A stretch of 46,115 bases of DNA from Treponema sp. Its GTDB lineage: Bacteria; Spirochaetota; Spirochaetia; Treponematales; Treponemataceae. Below are positions 5,819 to 15,158 of this stretch, piece by piece (the stretch's first letter is position 1; each line of letters begins with the position of its first letter). The stretch spans positions 1-46,115 of the forward strand of contig NZ_JAILGZ010000107.1 in the NCBI RefSeq assembly GCF_024696245.1, in the 5' to 3' direction. The translations under genes and the position numbers were made by a program. The notes beneath the pieces were generated by a model. That model ran no database searches, was not told where the DNA came from, and saw nothing but the letters and a program-made list of their open reading frames with translations.

Positions 5819-8800
5819 ATGTACCGCATTTACGTAGAAAGAAAGGACGGGTTTCAGAATGAGGCTAACCGCATTTATTCTGAAATCACAGGATTTTTGG
5901 GCATATCTGGTGTAACAGGTGTGCGTTACTTTAATCGTTATGATATTGAAAATGTTGCTGATGAGGTTGCAAAGGCTGCAGCTGTGCGTATTTTTTCTGA
6001 GCCTCAGAGTGACAGTGTGACTTTTGAAAAGCTGGAAGTTCCTTCTGGTGCTACTGAGATTATCTGGGAGTATCTTCCAGGTCAGTATGATCAGCGTGCC
6101 GATAGTGCTGCCCAGTGTCTTTCTCTTCTGCGTGAGGGAATGAAGAATTCTGCAAAGGTTGGAACAGAGCCTCCACGTGTTCGTTGTGCAAAGATTGTTT
6201 TTCTTGAGGGAGCGGTGTCTGCTTCTGATGTTGAGAGAATCCAGCACTATCTTATAAATCCAGTTGATTCACGTTTGACTGATGAAACTAAGCCTGAAAC
6301 ACTTGAGATGAAAGTAGAAGTTCCTGCTGACATTCCGACTGTTACAGGCTTTATTTCTTTAAATGATGATGATCTTGAATCTTACAGGCAGAAGCTTGGT
6401 CTTGCTATGGATCTTGCTGATATAAAATTCCTGCAGGATTATTTTAAATCTATTAAGCGTGATCCAACCCTTACAGAAATTCGTGTTCTTGATACTTACT
6501 GGTCTGATCACTGTCGTCATACAACTTTCCTTACTCAGCTTGATGAGGTAAAAGTAGAGAATGGTCCTTATCAGGATCTCTTCCTTCGTTCCCTTCAGAA
6601 TTACAATATTCTTAGAACTGATCTTTACAAGGACAGGACTGACAAGCCGGTTACTTTAATGGACATGGCATGTATTGGTGCAAAGTTCCTTCGTGCTCAT
6701 GGTAAGCTTGATGATCTTGAAGTTAGTGCAGAAATAAATGCATGTTCTGTTTATATTGATGTTCATGTTACTGATTCTTCTGCTGGCTCTGCAGGTCAGG
6801 ATAAAGTTGAACGCTGGCTGCTTCAGTTTAAGAATGAAACACATAACCATCCTACAGAAATTGAACCTTTTGGTGGTGCGGCTACTTGTATTGGTGGTGC
6901 GATTCGTGATCCTTTAAGTGGTCGTTCCTGGGTTTATCAGGCTCTCCGCGTAACTGGTGCAGGGGATCCTACTGTTCCTTTAAATCAGACTCTTAAGGGA
7001 AAACTTCCTCAGATGAAGCTTACTCGTGAAGCTGCTCAGGGATTCTCTTCTTATGGTAATCAGATTGGTCTTACTACAGGTCAGGTTGCAGAAATCTATC
7101 ATCCTGGTTTTGTTGCAAAGCGTATGGAGCTTGGTGCTGTTATAGCTGCTGCTCCTGCTGATCAGGTTATGAGGGAAGAGCCGGAAGCTGGTGATGTTGT
7201 TATTCTTCTTGGTGGTGGTACTGGTCGTGATGGTATTGGTGGTGCAACCGGTTCATCTAAAGTTCATGATGTTAAGTCAGTAACAACTGCTGCTGCAGAA
7301 GTTCAGAAGGGTAATGCGGTAGAAGAGCGTAAGATTCAGCGTCTCTTCCGTAATAAAGATGTTTGCCGCATGATCCGCCGTTCAAATGACTTTGGTGCAG
7401 GTGGTGTTTCTGTAGCTGTTGGTGAACTTGCTCCTGGTCTTGATATTAATCTTGATAATGTTCCTAAGAAGTATGATGGTCTTGATGGTACTGAGCTTGC
7501 AATTTCTGAAAGTCAGGAACGTATGGCTGTTGTAGTTCGTAAGGGTGATGTAGAAAAATTCATTAAGTATTGTAATGAAGAAAACCTTAATGCTGTTCTT
7601 GTTGCAACTGTTACAGATACAGACAAGCTTGTAATGAAATGGCGCGGTAAAACAATCGTAGAGCTTGACCGTTCATTCCTTGATGCAGCCGGTGCTCCTC
7701 ATCATGCAGTTGCTTCTATTGAATCTCCAGAAGTTCAGGAAAAGTCTCCTCTTGTTAATCCACTTGATAGTGTAAAGAAGATTCTTGATGAAGATAAAAA
7801 CTCTCCTGACCTTAAGGCTGCATGGCTTGCAGATATGAATGATCTTGCCTGCTGTTCTCAGCGTGGTTTGTGTGAACGTTTTGACGGATCAATTGGTTCT
7901 TCTTCAGTACTTTTCCCATTTGGCGGTAAGTATCAGGGTACTCCGGAAGCAGGTATGGCTGCAAAGATTCCTGTGGTATCTCCTGCAGAAACAACAACTG
8001 TAAGCCTTATGTCTTATGGTTATGATCCTCGTGTTGCCCAGTGGTCTCCATGGCACGGTGCACAGACAGCTGTTCTTTCTTCTCTTGCAAAGATTGCCTG
8101 TCTTGGTGGTAAACCAGAAGCATGTCGTCTCAGCTTCCAGGAATTCTTTGGTCGTGCAGTAAGCGAAAAGACCTGGGGTTATCCTGCTGCAGCACTTCTT
8201 GGTTCTATTGATGCTCAGATTGCAATGGGAACAGGTTCTATTGGTGGTAAGGATTCAATGTCTGGTACATTTGAAGATCTTAACGTTCCACATACACTTG
8301 TTTCTTTTGCTGTTGATACAGATGATGTTAAAAACGTAACAAGCGGTTCATTTAAGAGTGCCGGTTCTTCCGTTTATCTTGTAACTGTTCCTTACAGTAA
8401 GCAGCTTGCTCCAGACTGGGAAGCTTTTAAGAAGAATGCGGCTGCCCTTTATAAGCTTAATTCTGATAAAAAAATAAATGCCATGTATCCTGTTCAGGCT
8501 GGTGGTATTGCAGAAGCTGTTACAAAGATGGCTTTAGGAAACAGAATCGGTCTTGAACTTGATGAAGTTCCTTTAAGTGCAACATGTTCCGGTCTTGAAA
8601 AGGCTGCCGGTGCAGAAGATCTCTTTACTCCACTTTATGGTTCAATTATCGTAGAGACAAATTGTAATCTTGAAGAGGATTCTTCTTTTGAAAATGGAAC
8701 TGTTTATAAAATCGGTACAACAATAGCAGCTCCAGAGATTGTTATTGAAGATGTAAAGATTGGTCTTGATGAAATTAATTCTGTATGGGAAGAAAAGCTA

Positions 8801-9766
8801 AGTAAGGTATTCCCACCTGTTTCTGGTGCAAAGGAACAGCCTTCACTTCCTGGTTTTGCAAAGAAGATTCATAAGTCCCTTAAGAAGGAACGCAAGTCAT
8901 TTACTCCAATCGTTGCTTCTGCAAAGCCAAGGGTAATTGTTCCTGCATTCCCTGGAACAAACTGTGAATACGATATGGCACGTGCATTTAATCTTAATGG
9001 TGCAGAGACAAAGATTCTTGTATTTAAGAACCGTACACCGGAAGATCTTGCAGAAAGCCTTGATGCCTTTAAGAAAGAAATTGATCAGTCACAGATTATT
9101 GCTTTCCCTGGTGGATTTAGTGCTGGTGATGAACCTGATGGTTCTGCTAAGTTTATTGCAAATGTTATCCGCGAAGGAAGAATTGCTGACAGTATCATGA
9201 ATCTTCTTAAGAAGCGTGATGGTCTTGTTCTTGGTATCTGTAATGGTTTCCAGGCTCTTATAAAGACAGGTCTTGTTCCTTATGGAGAAATCCGTGAGCC
9301 TTCAGAAGAAATGCCTACACTTACTTTCAATAAGATTGGCCGTCATATCAGCCGTGTTGTTCGTACAAGAGTTGTATCTGCTGCAACACCTTGGGCTATG
9401 GATGAAAGTGTTCTTGATGAAAGAAATCACCTTATTCCTATAAGCCATGGTGAAGGACGTATCTTTATTGATCCAAAGCTTGCAAAGAAACTCTTTAAGA
9501 ATGGTCAGGTATTCTCTCAGTATGTAGACGAAAAAGGTCGTCCTTCTATTTCTGAACCTGACAATCCTAACGGAAGTCTTTTTGCAATCGAAGGTCTTAT
9601 CAGTCCTGATGGTCACGTTCTTGGAAAGATGGGTCATAACGAAAGAACAATGGGCATGTGCTCAGATGGTTCAAGTATTGACCTTATTAAGAATGTTACC
9701 TGGGATGGTGCTAAAGAAACTTCATGTGAAAATATTTTCCGTGCAGGTGTAAGATACTTTAAATAA
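5819..9766 (+). CDS. purL: Phosphoribosylformylglycinamidine synthase (large single-chain PurL)
   Basis: A 1315-residue cytoplasmic enzyme that converts FGAR, glutamine and ATP to FGAM, the fourth step of purine synthesis. The length matches the large gammaproteobacterial and eukaryotic type, which carries its own glutaminase. In order: an N-terminal PurS-like region; the linker and ATPase motif DHCRHTTF; HNHPTEIEPFGGAATCIGG; a second synthase half (GGKDSMSGTFED); and a C-terminal class I glutamine amidotransferase with PAFPGTNCEYD, the nucleophile in GICNGFQAL, and SHGEGR. The start MYRIYVERK is chosen from family likeness and its coupling to the leader peptide. The same frame stays open back to a TTG at 5660, but that extension is unlike PurL. 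No other pur genes are adjacent. Confidence 0.95.
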   Translation: MYRIYVERKDGFQNEANRIYSEITGFLGISGVTGVRYFNRYDIENVADEVAKAAAVRIFSEPQSDSVTFEKLEVPSGATEIIWEYLPGQYDQRADSAAQCLSLLREGMKNSAKVGTEPPRVRCAKIVFLEGAVSASDVERIQHYLINPVDSRLTDETKPETLEMKVEVPADIPTVTGFISLNDDDLESYRQKLGLAMDLADIKFLQDYFKSIKRDPTLTEIRVLDTYWSDHCRHTTFLTQLDEVKVENGPYQDLFLRSLQNYNILRTDLYKDRTDKPVTLMDMACIGAKFLRAHGKLDDLEVSAEINACSVYIDVHVTDSSAGSAGQDKVERWLLQFKNETHNHPTEIEPFGGAATCIGGAIRDPLSGRSWVYQALRVTGAGDPTVPLNQTLKGKLPQMKLTREAAQGFSSYGNQIGLTTGQVAEIYHPGFVAKRMELGAVIAAAPADQVMREEPEAGDVVILLGGGTGRDGIGGATGSSKVHDVKSVTTAAAEVQKGNAVEERKIQRLFRNKDVCRMIRRSNDFGAGGVSVAVGELAPGLDINLDNVPKKYDGLDGTELAISESQERMAVVVRKGDVEKFIKYCNEENLNAVLVATVTDTDKLVMKWRGKTIVELDRSFLDAAGAPHHAVASIESPEVQEKSPLVNPLDSVKKILDEDKNSPDLKAAWLADMNDLACCSQRGLCERFDGSIGSSSVLFPFGGKYQGTPEAGMAAKIPVVSPAETTTVSLMSYGYDPRVAQWSPWHGAQTAVLSSLAKIACLGGKPEACRLSFQEFFGRAVSEKTWGYPAAALLGSIDAQIAMGTGSIGGKDSMSGTFEDLNVPHTLVSFAVDTDDVKNVTSGSFKSAGSSVYLVTVPYSKQLAPDWEAFKKNAAALYKLNSDKKINAMYPVQAGGIAEAVTKMALGNRIGLELDEVPLSATCSGLEKAAGAEDLFTPLYGSIIVETNCNLEEDSSFENGTVYKIGTTIAAPEIVIEDVKIGLDEINSVWEEKLSKVFPPVSGAKEQPSLPGFAKKIHKSLKKERKSFTPIVASAKPRVIVPAFPGTNCEYDMARAFNLNGAETKILVFKNRTPEDLAESLDAFKKEIDQSQIIAFPGGFSAGDEPDGSAKFIANVIREGRIADSIMNLLKKRDGLVLGICNGFQALIKTGLVPYGEIREPSEEMPTLTFNKIGRHISRVVRTRVVSAATPWAMDESVLDERNHLIPISHGEGRIFIDPKLAKKLFKNGQVFSQYVDEKGRPSISEPDNPNGSLFAIEGLISPDGHVLGKMGHNERTMGMCSDGSSIDLIKNVTWDGAKETSCENIFRAGVRYFK

Positions 9767-9781
9767 TAAAGGGTAACACAG

Positions 9782-9822
9782 AGGGGTTCATATTGTTATA
9801 ATATGTAACAATATGAACCCCT
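9782..9822 (+). terminator. Long perfect hairpin between purL and the next gene
   Basis: Seventeen-base arms (9782-9798 and 9806-9822, AGGGGTTCATATTGTTA and its exact complement) surround a 7-nt loop. There is no T-run afterwards (ATTAATTA), so it may be a processing or mRNA-stabilising element rather than a classical terminator. Confidence 0.65.
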
Positions 9823-9841
9823 ATTAATTAAAGGAAACAGA

Positions 9842-10852
9842 ATGAAGATGAATAAATGTATTCTTAAACTTACAGCAGCTCTTGCACTGGTTTTTGCAGT
9901 AAGCTCCTGTTCAAAAAAAGTACAGAAAGTACCGGAACTTGTATGGCATGAAGATTTTGAAGCTGCAAAAAAAGCTGCCGCTAAGGAAAACAAGGGCATC
10001 ATGCTTTTGTTTACAGGCTCGGACTGGGATAAGTACAGTAAGAAGTTTAAGAAGAACGTTGTTGAATCAGAAAAGTTTCTTATTAAATTTGCAAATGACT
10101 ATGTTTTTGTAAATCTTGATTTTACAGAAAAAGAATTTAATGCTGCATATCTTGTAAGGGAAAGAACGGAAGAAGAACAGCAGCGTCATGAAGAACTTCA
10201 GCGCAGATTTTTTGAAAAGGAACATCTTGGCAGGGATGTTTATAATGTAAATCAGTATCCTTCAGTTTTCTTTTTAACTCAGGAAGGCTGGTATCTTGAT
10301 TCAATTATTTATACAGATGAAGTTTCTACTTTTGAAGGTTTTGAAAAAACAGTTCACTATGATCAGATAAAAAAGCTTTCGGCTTGTGCTGATAAAATCC
10401 GTGAGTCATCCGGTGTAGAAAAGGCAGAGGCAGTAAATACTTTTTACGAAACAATTCCTCCTGTTTATATTTCTTCAATTACAGATTTAATTGAAAATTT
10501 CCCTGCATATGATCCTGAGAATAAAACAGGTTATCTTGGAAAATTTGAACAGGCAGAAGCTTATTTTGAAGCTTATGCCCTTAACTCTAAGGGAGAAGAT
10601 GCGTCTGTTGTATATATAAAGGTTGCAGAAGATGTTACAAATCATCTTAGTGCAGCTGAACGTCAGAATATGTATTCAATGGCTGTTCTTGTAAAGCTTC
10701 AGCTGGGTAAGGATACAGGCAAGTATGATTATGAAGGTATTATTAATTATCTTCAGAAGGCCTATGATATTGATCCTCAGAATGAGATTGCTCCGGATAT
10801 TCTTTATCAGCTGGAAAAGGCAAAGCAAGTTTACAGGGAACAGAAACAGTAA
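9842..10852 (+). CDS. Thioredoxin-fold lipoprotein without CxxC
   Basis: A 336-residue predicted lipoprotein: signal peptide residues 1-22 with lipobox VSSC and mature Cys23. Residues about 36-150 resemble a Thioredoxin_7/DUF255-type domain (WHEDFEAAKKAAAKENKG, IMLLFTGSDWDKYSKKF, FVNLDF, and VNQYPSVFFLT with a cis-Pro-like P). The redox motif is absent: the CxxC position reads SDWDKYSK. The C-terminal half (about 180-336) is helical and TPR-like, with YLQKAYDIDPQNEIAPDIL. It is likely a periplasm-facing binding or scaffold protein rather than an oxidoreductase. AAAGGA precedes the start. The next gene begins 3 nt after its stop, so the three genes to 13385 probably form an operon. Confidence 0.7.
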   Translation: MKMNKCILKLTAALALVFAVSSCSKKVQKVPELVWHEDFEAAKKAAAKENKGIMLLFTGSDWDKYSKKFKKNVVESEKFLIKFANDYVFVNLDFTEKEFNAAYLVRERTEEEQQRHEELQRRFFEKEHLGRDVYNVNQYPSVFFLTQEGWYLDSIIYTDEVSTFEGFEKTVHYDQIKKLSACADKIRESSGVEKAEAVNTFYETIPPVYISSITDLIENFPAYDPENKTGYLGKFEQAEAYFEAYALNSKGEDASVVYIKVAEDVTNHLSAAERQNMYSMAVLVKLQLGKDTGKYDYEGIINYLQKAYDIDPQNEIAPDILYQLEKAKQVYREQKQ

Positions 10853-10855
10853 TAG

Positions 10856-12109
10856 ATGGTTTTAATTTTAGTCGCAGTTTTTCTTATAATACTCTCCATG
10901 ATTTTTTCTGCAACGGAAAGTGCTTTTCTTGCAGCAAATAAACTTCGTATAAGGGTATTAAAAAATCAAAAGAACAAGGCAGCCATAAGGGTGTGGAAGC
11001 TTTTAAATGATAAGGAAAGGCTTATTAACACACTTCTTGTGGCTAATGATATTGTAAATATTTCTTTGTCATCAATCCTTGCATATATTTCCATTCAGCT
11101 TTTTGGTAATGCCGGTGTTGGTATTGCTACTTTTGCTGCAACAATTCTTCTTTTAATATTTGGTGAGATTTCTCCAAAAACTTTTGCTACTCATCATCCG
11201 GAGCCTATTGCTTTTTTCTTTAGCGGCTTTGTGGTTTTTCTTGAGTTTCTTTTGTATCCTTTTGTAATTGTCTTTTCTGCTTTTTCCAGATTTGTCCTGA
11301 GAGTTTTTAAGGTTCAGATTAATCACAACAAGGTTTCTTTTACTGAGGAAGAAATAAAAACTTATATCGATGTAAGCGGTGAGCATGGTGTTCTGGAAAG
11401 AAGTGAAAAGAACATGATGCATAAGGTTTTTAAATTCAGTGACCTGGAAGCAAAGGACATTATGATTCCCCGTAAAGAAATTAAGGCTGTGCCTCTGGAT
11501 GAAAGTTATAAAAATCTTGTAGAGCTGTCAGAAAGATTCAGGTTGTCCAGGTTCCCTGTTTATAAAAAAGATATAGATGATATCGTAGGTATTCTTTATG
11601 TTAAGGACCTTTTGTTTTATAAGAACAGGCAGGAGGATTTTTCTATAGAAAAGGTTATGAGGCCTCCTCTCTTTATTCTTGAAACAAAAAAGATGTCTTC
11701 CATTCAGCAGATGCTTACAGAAAATCATCAGGGTATGGCAGTTGTAATTGATGAGTATTCGGGAACAAATGGTGTTCTTACAACGGAAGATATTGCCAGG
11801 GAAATCTTTGGTCCTATTGCAGATGAATACAAGCCTTATGCAAAGAGGGTTGATGTTGTAATCAACAATAAAAAGAATACGGAAGTCAGCGGCTTATCAA
11901 GAATCCTTGATATTAATGAGCAGCTTAATATTAAACTTTACTCTGAAAATTGTGAAACTATCGGCGGTTATATTTCCGAAGCTCTTGGTCATATTCCGGA
12001 AGAGGGAGAAGGAATTTCCAGGGACAACTATCGCTTTACGGTTAAAGAGATGGATGATAAAAGAGTGTCTTCTGTTTTAATCAGATGTCTGGGGGATGAC
12101 CATGAATAA
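10856..12109 (+). CDS. CorC/HlyC-family CNNM-CBS membrane protein, copy 1
   Basis: A 417-residue protein with the order CNNM transmembrane domain (about 1-140, FSATESAFLAANKLRIRVL), paired CBS domains (about 200-320, MIPRKEIKAVPLDE and VVIDEYSGTNGVLTTEDIAREIFG) and a C-terminal CorC_HlyC domain (about 335-415). Relatives are linked to magnesium or cobalt efflux and are often annotated as haemolysin-like TlyC proteins; true haemolytic activity is usually unproven. The start follows the previous stop by 3 nt without a good ribosome-binding site, so translational coupling is likely. It is paralogous to the next gene, with which it overlaps by 8 nt. Confidence 0.85.
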   Translation: MVLILVAVFLIILSMIFSATESAFLAANKLRIRVLKNQKNKAAIRVWKLLNDKERLINTLLVANDIVNISLSSILAYISIQLFGNAGVGIATFAATILLLIFGEISPKTFATHHPEPIAFFFSGFVVFLEFLLYPFVIVFSAFSRFVLRVFKVQINHNKVSFTEEEIKTYIDVSGEHGVLERSEKNMMHKVFKFSDLEAKDIMIPRKEIKAVPLDESYKNLVELSERFRLSRFPVYKKDIDDIVGILYVKDLLFYKNRQEDFSIEKVMRPPLFILETKKMSSIQQMLTENHQGMAVVIDEYSGTNGVLTTEDIAREIFGPIADEYKPYAKRVDVVINNKKNTEVSGLSRILDINEQLNIKLYSENCETIGGYISEALGHIPEEGEGISRDNYRFTVKEMDDKRVSSVLIRCLGDDHE

Positions 12110-13385
12110 TTTTCTTATGATTGCTTGTCCTATACTGGCAGAGATTATTCTTTTAATCTGCGGTGCATTTTTTGCTTCTACAGAAACGGCTTATACTGCT
12201 ATTTCGAGAATTACAATTCGTCAGATGATGAAGGATAACGAAAAGCATGCAAAGAGGGTTTTTCTTTTAAAAAGCAATCTTGACCGCCTTATTTCTACTG
12301 TTCTTATTGGAACAAACTTTGTTACAGCCCTTGCTTCTTCTCTGGCAACAGCCTTTACCATGAATGTGGCAGGTCCTGCTTATGTTTCTTATGGAACTGC
12401 CGTGATGAGTATTTTTATTATTATCTTTACGGAAGTTCTTCCAAAGACTTATGCCGGTGTTAAAACTAAAGAGACTGCTCAGATGGCTGCGGTGCCGGTA
12501 AGTATAGTTCAGTTTTTGATTTTTCCTATAGTATGGATTTTTTCTTACCTTACAAAATTTATTGAGCTTATAGAAAAAATATTCTTCAGAAAAAAGCGTC
12601 CTATTATCACTGAAGACGAATTTAAAACCCTGCTGGAAGTTGGAGAAACAGAAGGTACTCTGGAAGCGGAACAGAAGAAGATGCTGGACAGAATCTTTGA
12701 ATTTTCTGACCTTACTGTTCACGGAATAATGAAGCATCGTTCCCTGATAAAGTATGTAAGTATTGATTCCAGTCTTGAAGAAGTAATTAAGGTTTTTGCA
12801 GAGTCAGGTTATTCCCGTATTCCTGTTTATGATGGAACTTCGGAAAACATTGTAGGTGTGCTGCATTATAAGGCTGTTCTTTTTGCAAGTGAACTTATTA
12901 CTCAGAGTCATGACTTTGTAAAGATTTGTATGAGGCCTGTGCTTTTTGTTCCGGAAACTTTTTCTGCAGAAGAACTGCTTAAAACCTTTAAGAAGGAACA
13001 TAATAATTTTGCAGTCGTAGTTGATGAATATGGCAGCATGGCCGGTATTGTTACAATGGATGATATCCTTAGGGAAGTTTTTGGCCGTATGTCTGATGAG
13101 TACGGTAGTTCTGAACTTGCTCCGGAAAGCCGTATAACTGTTATCGGCACCTGGGAGTTCCTTGTTCCTGGGGATATGAAAATTGATGATTTAAATGAAG
13201 TCTTAAACCTTAAACTGGACAGTTCTTATTTTGATACTTTAGGTGGCTGGCTTCTTGAACGCTTTGGTGAACTTCCAAGTATTGGTGCGGTTTATAAAAA
13301 AGACGGCGTGCTTTACATGGTAGAAGACCAGAGTGCACGCCGTATTCAAAGTGTAAGAATTAAGTTTATTGACAACAGGAGTTAA
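12102..13385 (+). CDS. CorC/HlyC-family CNNM-CBS membrane protein, copy 2
   Basis: A 427-residue paralogue of the preceding protein with the same architecture: CNNM membrane domain (FFASTETAYTAISRITIRQM), CBS pair (MKHRSLIKYVSID to VVVDEYGSMAGIVTMDDIL) and a C-terminal CorC_HlyC domain. The ATG at 12102 is preferred over the one at 12096 because GGGGGA (12091-12096) then has normal spacing. It overlaps the first copy by 8 nt, so expression should be coupled and stoichiometric, and a heterodimer is conceivable because CNNM proteins dimerise through their CBS domains. Divergence between the copies is substantial, arguing for an old duplication. It converges on psd, with only 5 nt between the stop codons. 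Confidence 0.85.
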   Translation: MNNFLMIACPILAEIILLICGAFFASTETAYTAISRITIRQMMKDNEKHAKRVFLLKSNLDRLISTVLIGTNFVTALASSLATAFTMNVAGPAYVSYGTAVMSIFIIIFTEVLPKTYAGVKTKETAQMAAVPVSIVQFLIFPIVWIFSYLTKFIELIEKIFFRKKRPIITEDEFKTLLEVGETEGTLEAEQKKMLDRIFEFSDLTVHGIMKHRSLIKYVSIDSSLEEVIKVFAESGYSRIPVYDGTSENIVGVLHYKAVLFASELITQSHDFVKICMRPVLFVPETFSAEELLKTFKKEHNNFAVVVDEYGSMAGIVTMDDILREVFGRMSDEYGSSELAPESRITVIGTWEFLVPGDMKIDDLNEVLNLKLDSSYFDTLGGWLLERFGELPSIGAVYKKDGVLYMVEDQSARRIQSVRIKFIDNRS

Positions 13386-13390
13386 GTTTT

Positions 13391-14206
13391 TTAACGGGCA
13401 GAAGCTATAAACTGTCCGCACTTAACCCTGTATTCTTTATCTCCTGCAGTTGCTTCTTTTATTTCTTCAAGAATATCAACTTTATCTTTTTTAATCAGAA
13501 GTACGATTGTTGAACCATGTAAATCAAAGTAACCTTTTTCTGTGCCTTTTTTAAAGTCAGCATTCTGGTCGTGATTTATGATTCCTCCAACGCTAAAGGC
13601 TCCAACTTCTATCTGTGCAATATCACCAAAGTTTTCTGTATGAAGAATTGCCCAGCTGCGTCTGTTCTTTGTAAAGACGCGGAACTTTTCTAAAGGAAGG
13701 GGCTGTACGCTGTAAAGCTTTCCGGGAATAAAGTGATTGTCATCAATATGTCCGTTATCGATGTAGCAGTATCTGTGATAATCTGTTGCACAAAGACGGA
13801 ATACAAGACAAAGGCCCCCCTGATATTCTTTTTCTAAATCGGGGTTCTGTAAAAAGTCACTAATTGTATAGTCAGCTCCCTTAATAAAGAAGCTGCTGTT
13901 TTCTTTTATGTCGTAAATACTTAAAAGGCTGTCACTTGGACTGATTAAATGTTTTGGATCCGGGTCAAAGGTAATTTCTTTTTTGCGGGTAAAAAAATCG
14001 TTAAAGGTCTTAAACTTTGCGTTTGGCCAGGCATCCATGTTAATGCCGTTCTTTTTAATAAATTTTTTAATGTAAAAGTGGGAGAGAGGGCTTCTTAAAA
14101 AAGCTCCAAGGAGTTTTGGTACTCTTATAGCAAGGGCAAATTCAAGAAGTGCCCTTCCTATTTTTGTGCCGTATAAAAATTCTACTGATTTGTCATTTGC
14201 TGCCAT
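13391..14206 (-). CDS. psd: Phosphatidylserine decarboxylase proenzyme
   Basis: A 271-residue membrane-associated enzyme that decarboxylates phosphatidylserine to phosphatidylethanolamine. It self-cleaves at a Gly-Ser bond and converts the serine to a pyruvoyl group. The cleavage site is HGST at 230-233 (Ser232), a variant of LGST. The other self-processing residues are visible: Asp92 in SPSDS and His144 in DYHRYCYIDNG, the family YHRxH region. N-terminal helices (GRALLEFALAIRVPKLLG) fit membrane association. It lies 6 nt downstream of pssA, whose product makes its substrate, so the two genes are one operon. AGGA stands 10 nt before the ATG. Confidence 0.93.
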   Translation of the reverse strand: MAANDKSVEFLYGTKIGRALLEFALAIRVPKLLGAFLRSPLSHFYIKKFIKKNGINMDAWPNAKFKTFNDFFTRKKEITFDPDPKHLISPSDSLLSIYDIKENSSFFIKGADYTISDFLQNPDLEKEYQGGLCLVFRLCATDYHRYCYIDNGHIDDNHFIPGKLYSVQPLPLEKFRVFTKNRRSWAILHTENFGDIAQIEVGAFSVGGIINHDQNADFKKGTEKGYFDLHGSTIVLLIKKDKVDILEEIKEATAGDKEYRVKCGQFIASAR

Positions 14207-14212
14207 AAAAAA

Positions 14213-15067
14213 TTATTCCTGACTTACAATTTCTTCTGTTGATGGAGGTATTTCGCCTGCTGTTCCATCTTCTGAAGTTATTACTGGACTTCCATCAGGA
14301 TTAAGGGCAGGGTCTGCTGGAATCGAATGTTTTTCTGAATCCCAGATAAGGCTCTGCTGTGGTGCATCAGGACTTGCTGCAGCTGTTTTTGTTTCCCTTA
14401 CATAAGCTTTGCCGCAAAGAAGGAGGGCAAGTTCCATAAGGCCGATAACTATCATAATGATTTTACCGATAAAGAGGGGCTTTATAAGCTTAAATGGAGT
14501 AATAAAGGCAATCCCCATTACTGCAAGAAGGAAGGCACAAGGAACAACAGGCGGCTCTGAAGAACCGGAAAAATAACTTACGATAAATACAAATGGAAGG
14601 ATAAGGGCAATGCTTGTTACAGGAAGACCGCGGTATTCGTGACGGCATTCATCTGTTTTAGTCTGGCGTTCCATTTCTTCAACATTAAAATATGAAAGTC
14701 TGATAAGGGCACAGAGAAGATAAGCTGCACAAATGCAAATAACTACATATTTTCCGCTTGGGTGTGCTGATTTAAATTCAGACAGGGTTGCAAGTTTGTA
14801 AACTATAAGTGAAGGGAAAACACCGTAGCTGATAATGTCAGCCATGGAATCAATTTGAATACCAAATAATTTTTCGCTTGGTGTGCGGTCTTTTTTTGTT
14901 GAAGCAACTTTGCCGTCAAACATATCCATGACAGCAGAAATCATTAAACAAAGAAGAGCAAGGATAAAGCTTCTGTCCATTTCTGAGAACACAAAGTGTA
15001 TTCCTGCAAAAGAAAAAAGCATTCCTAAATAAGTAAGAATAACTGTATAATTGTAAACACCTAACAT
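14213..15067 (-). CDS. pssA: CDP-diacylglycerol-serine O-phosphatidyltransferase
   Basis: A 284-residue integral membrane enzyme that joins CDP-diacylglycerol and serine to give phosphatidylserine. The CDP-alcohol phosphotransferase signature spans about 43-79: DMFDGKVAS, then after a longer than usual spacer GIQIDSMADIISYGVFP, giving the four aspartates (D..DG...G...D...D). The Arg normally after the first Ala is Ser here, and the spacer is expanded by about four residues. Several membrane helices follow. The last 60 or so residues are a Pro/Ser/Glu-rich tail (SPDAPQQSLIWDSEKHS onwards) not usual in the family. GGGAGAG gives the start. It is upstream of psd in the same operon. Confidence 0.9.
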   Translation of the reverse strand: MLGVYNYTVILTYLGMLFSFAGIHFVFSEMDRSFILALLCLMISAVMDMFDGKVASTKKDRTPSEKLFGIQIDSMADIISYGVFPSLIVYKLATLSEFKSAHPSGKYVVICICAAYLLCALIRLSYFNVEEMERQTKTDECRHEYRGLPVTSIALILPFVFIVSYFSGSSEPPVVPCAFLLAVMGIAFITPFKLIKPLFIGKIIMIVIGLMELALLLCGKAYVRETKTAAASPDAPQQSLIWDSEKHSIPADPALNPDGSPVITSEDGTAGEIPPSTEEIVSQE

Positions 15068-15158
15068 TTTTTTATCTCTCCCGAAGTTAATTCTACATCA
15101 TTGAAAAAAAATATACCACAAGTCTACCATTTATATGGAAAAAAGTGGATTTTAAGGT

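Noticed and set aside
5642-6247. Minus-strand frame of 201 codons over the purL leader
   Set aside because: It is antisense to purL with no family features; its openness reflects the codon bias of purL.
12267-12737. 156-codon minus-strand frame
   Set aside because: It is a shadow of the second CorC/HlyC-type gene.
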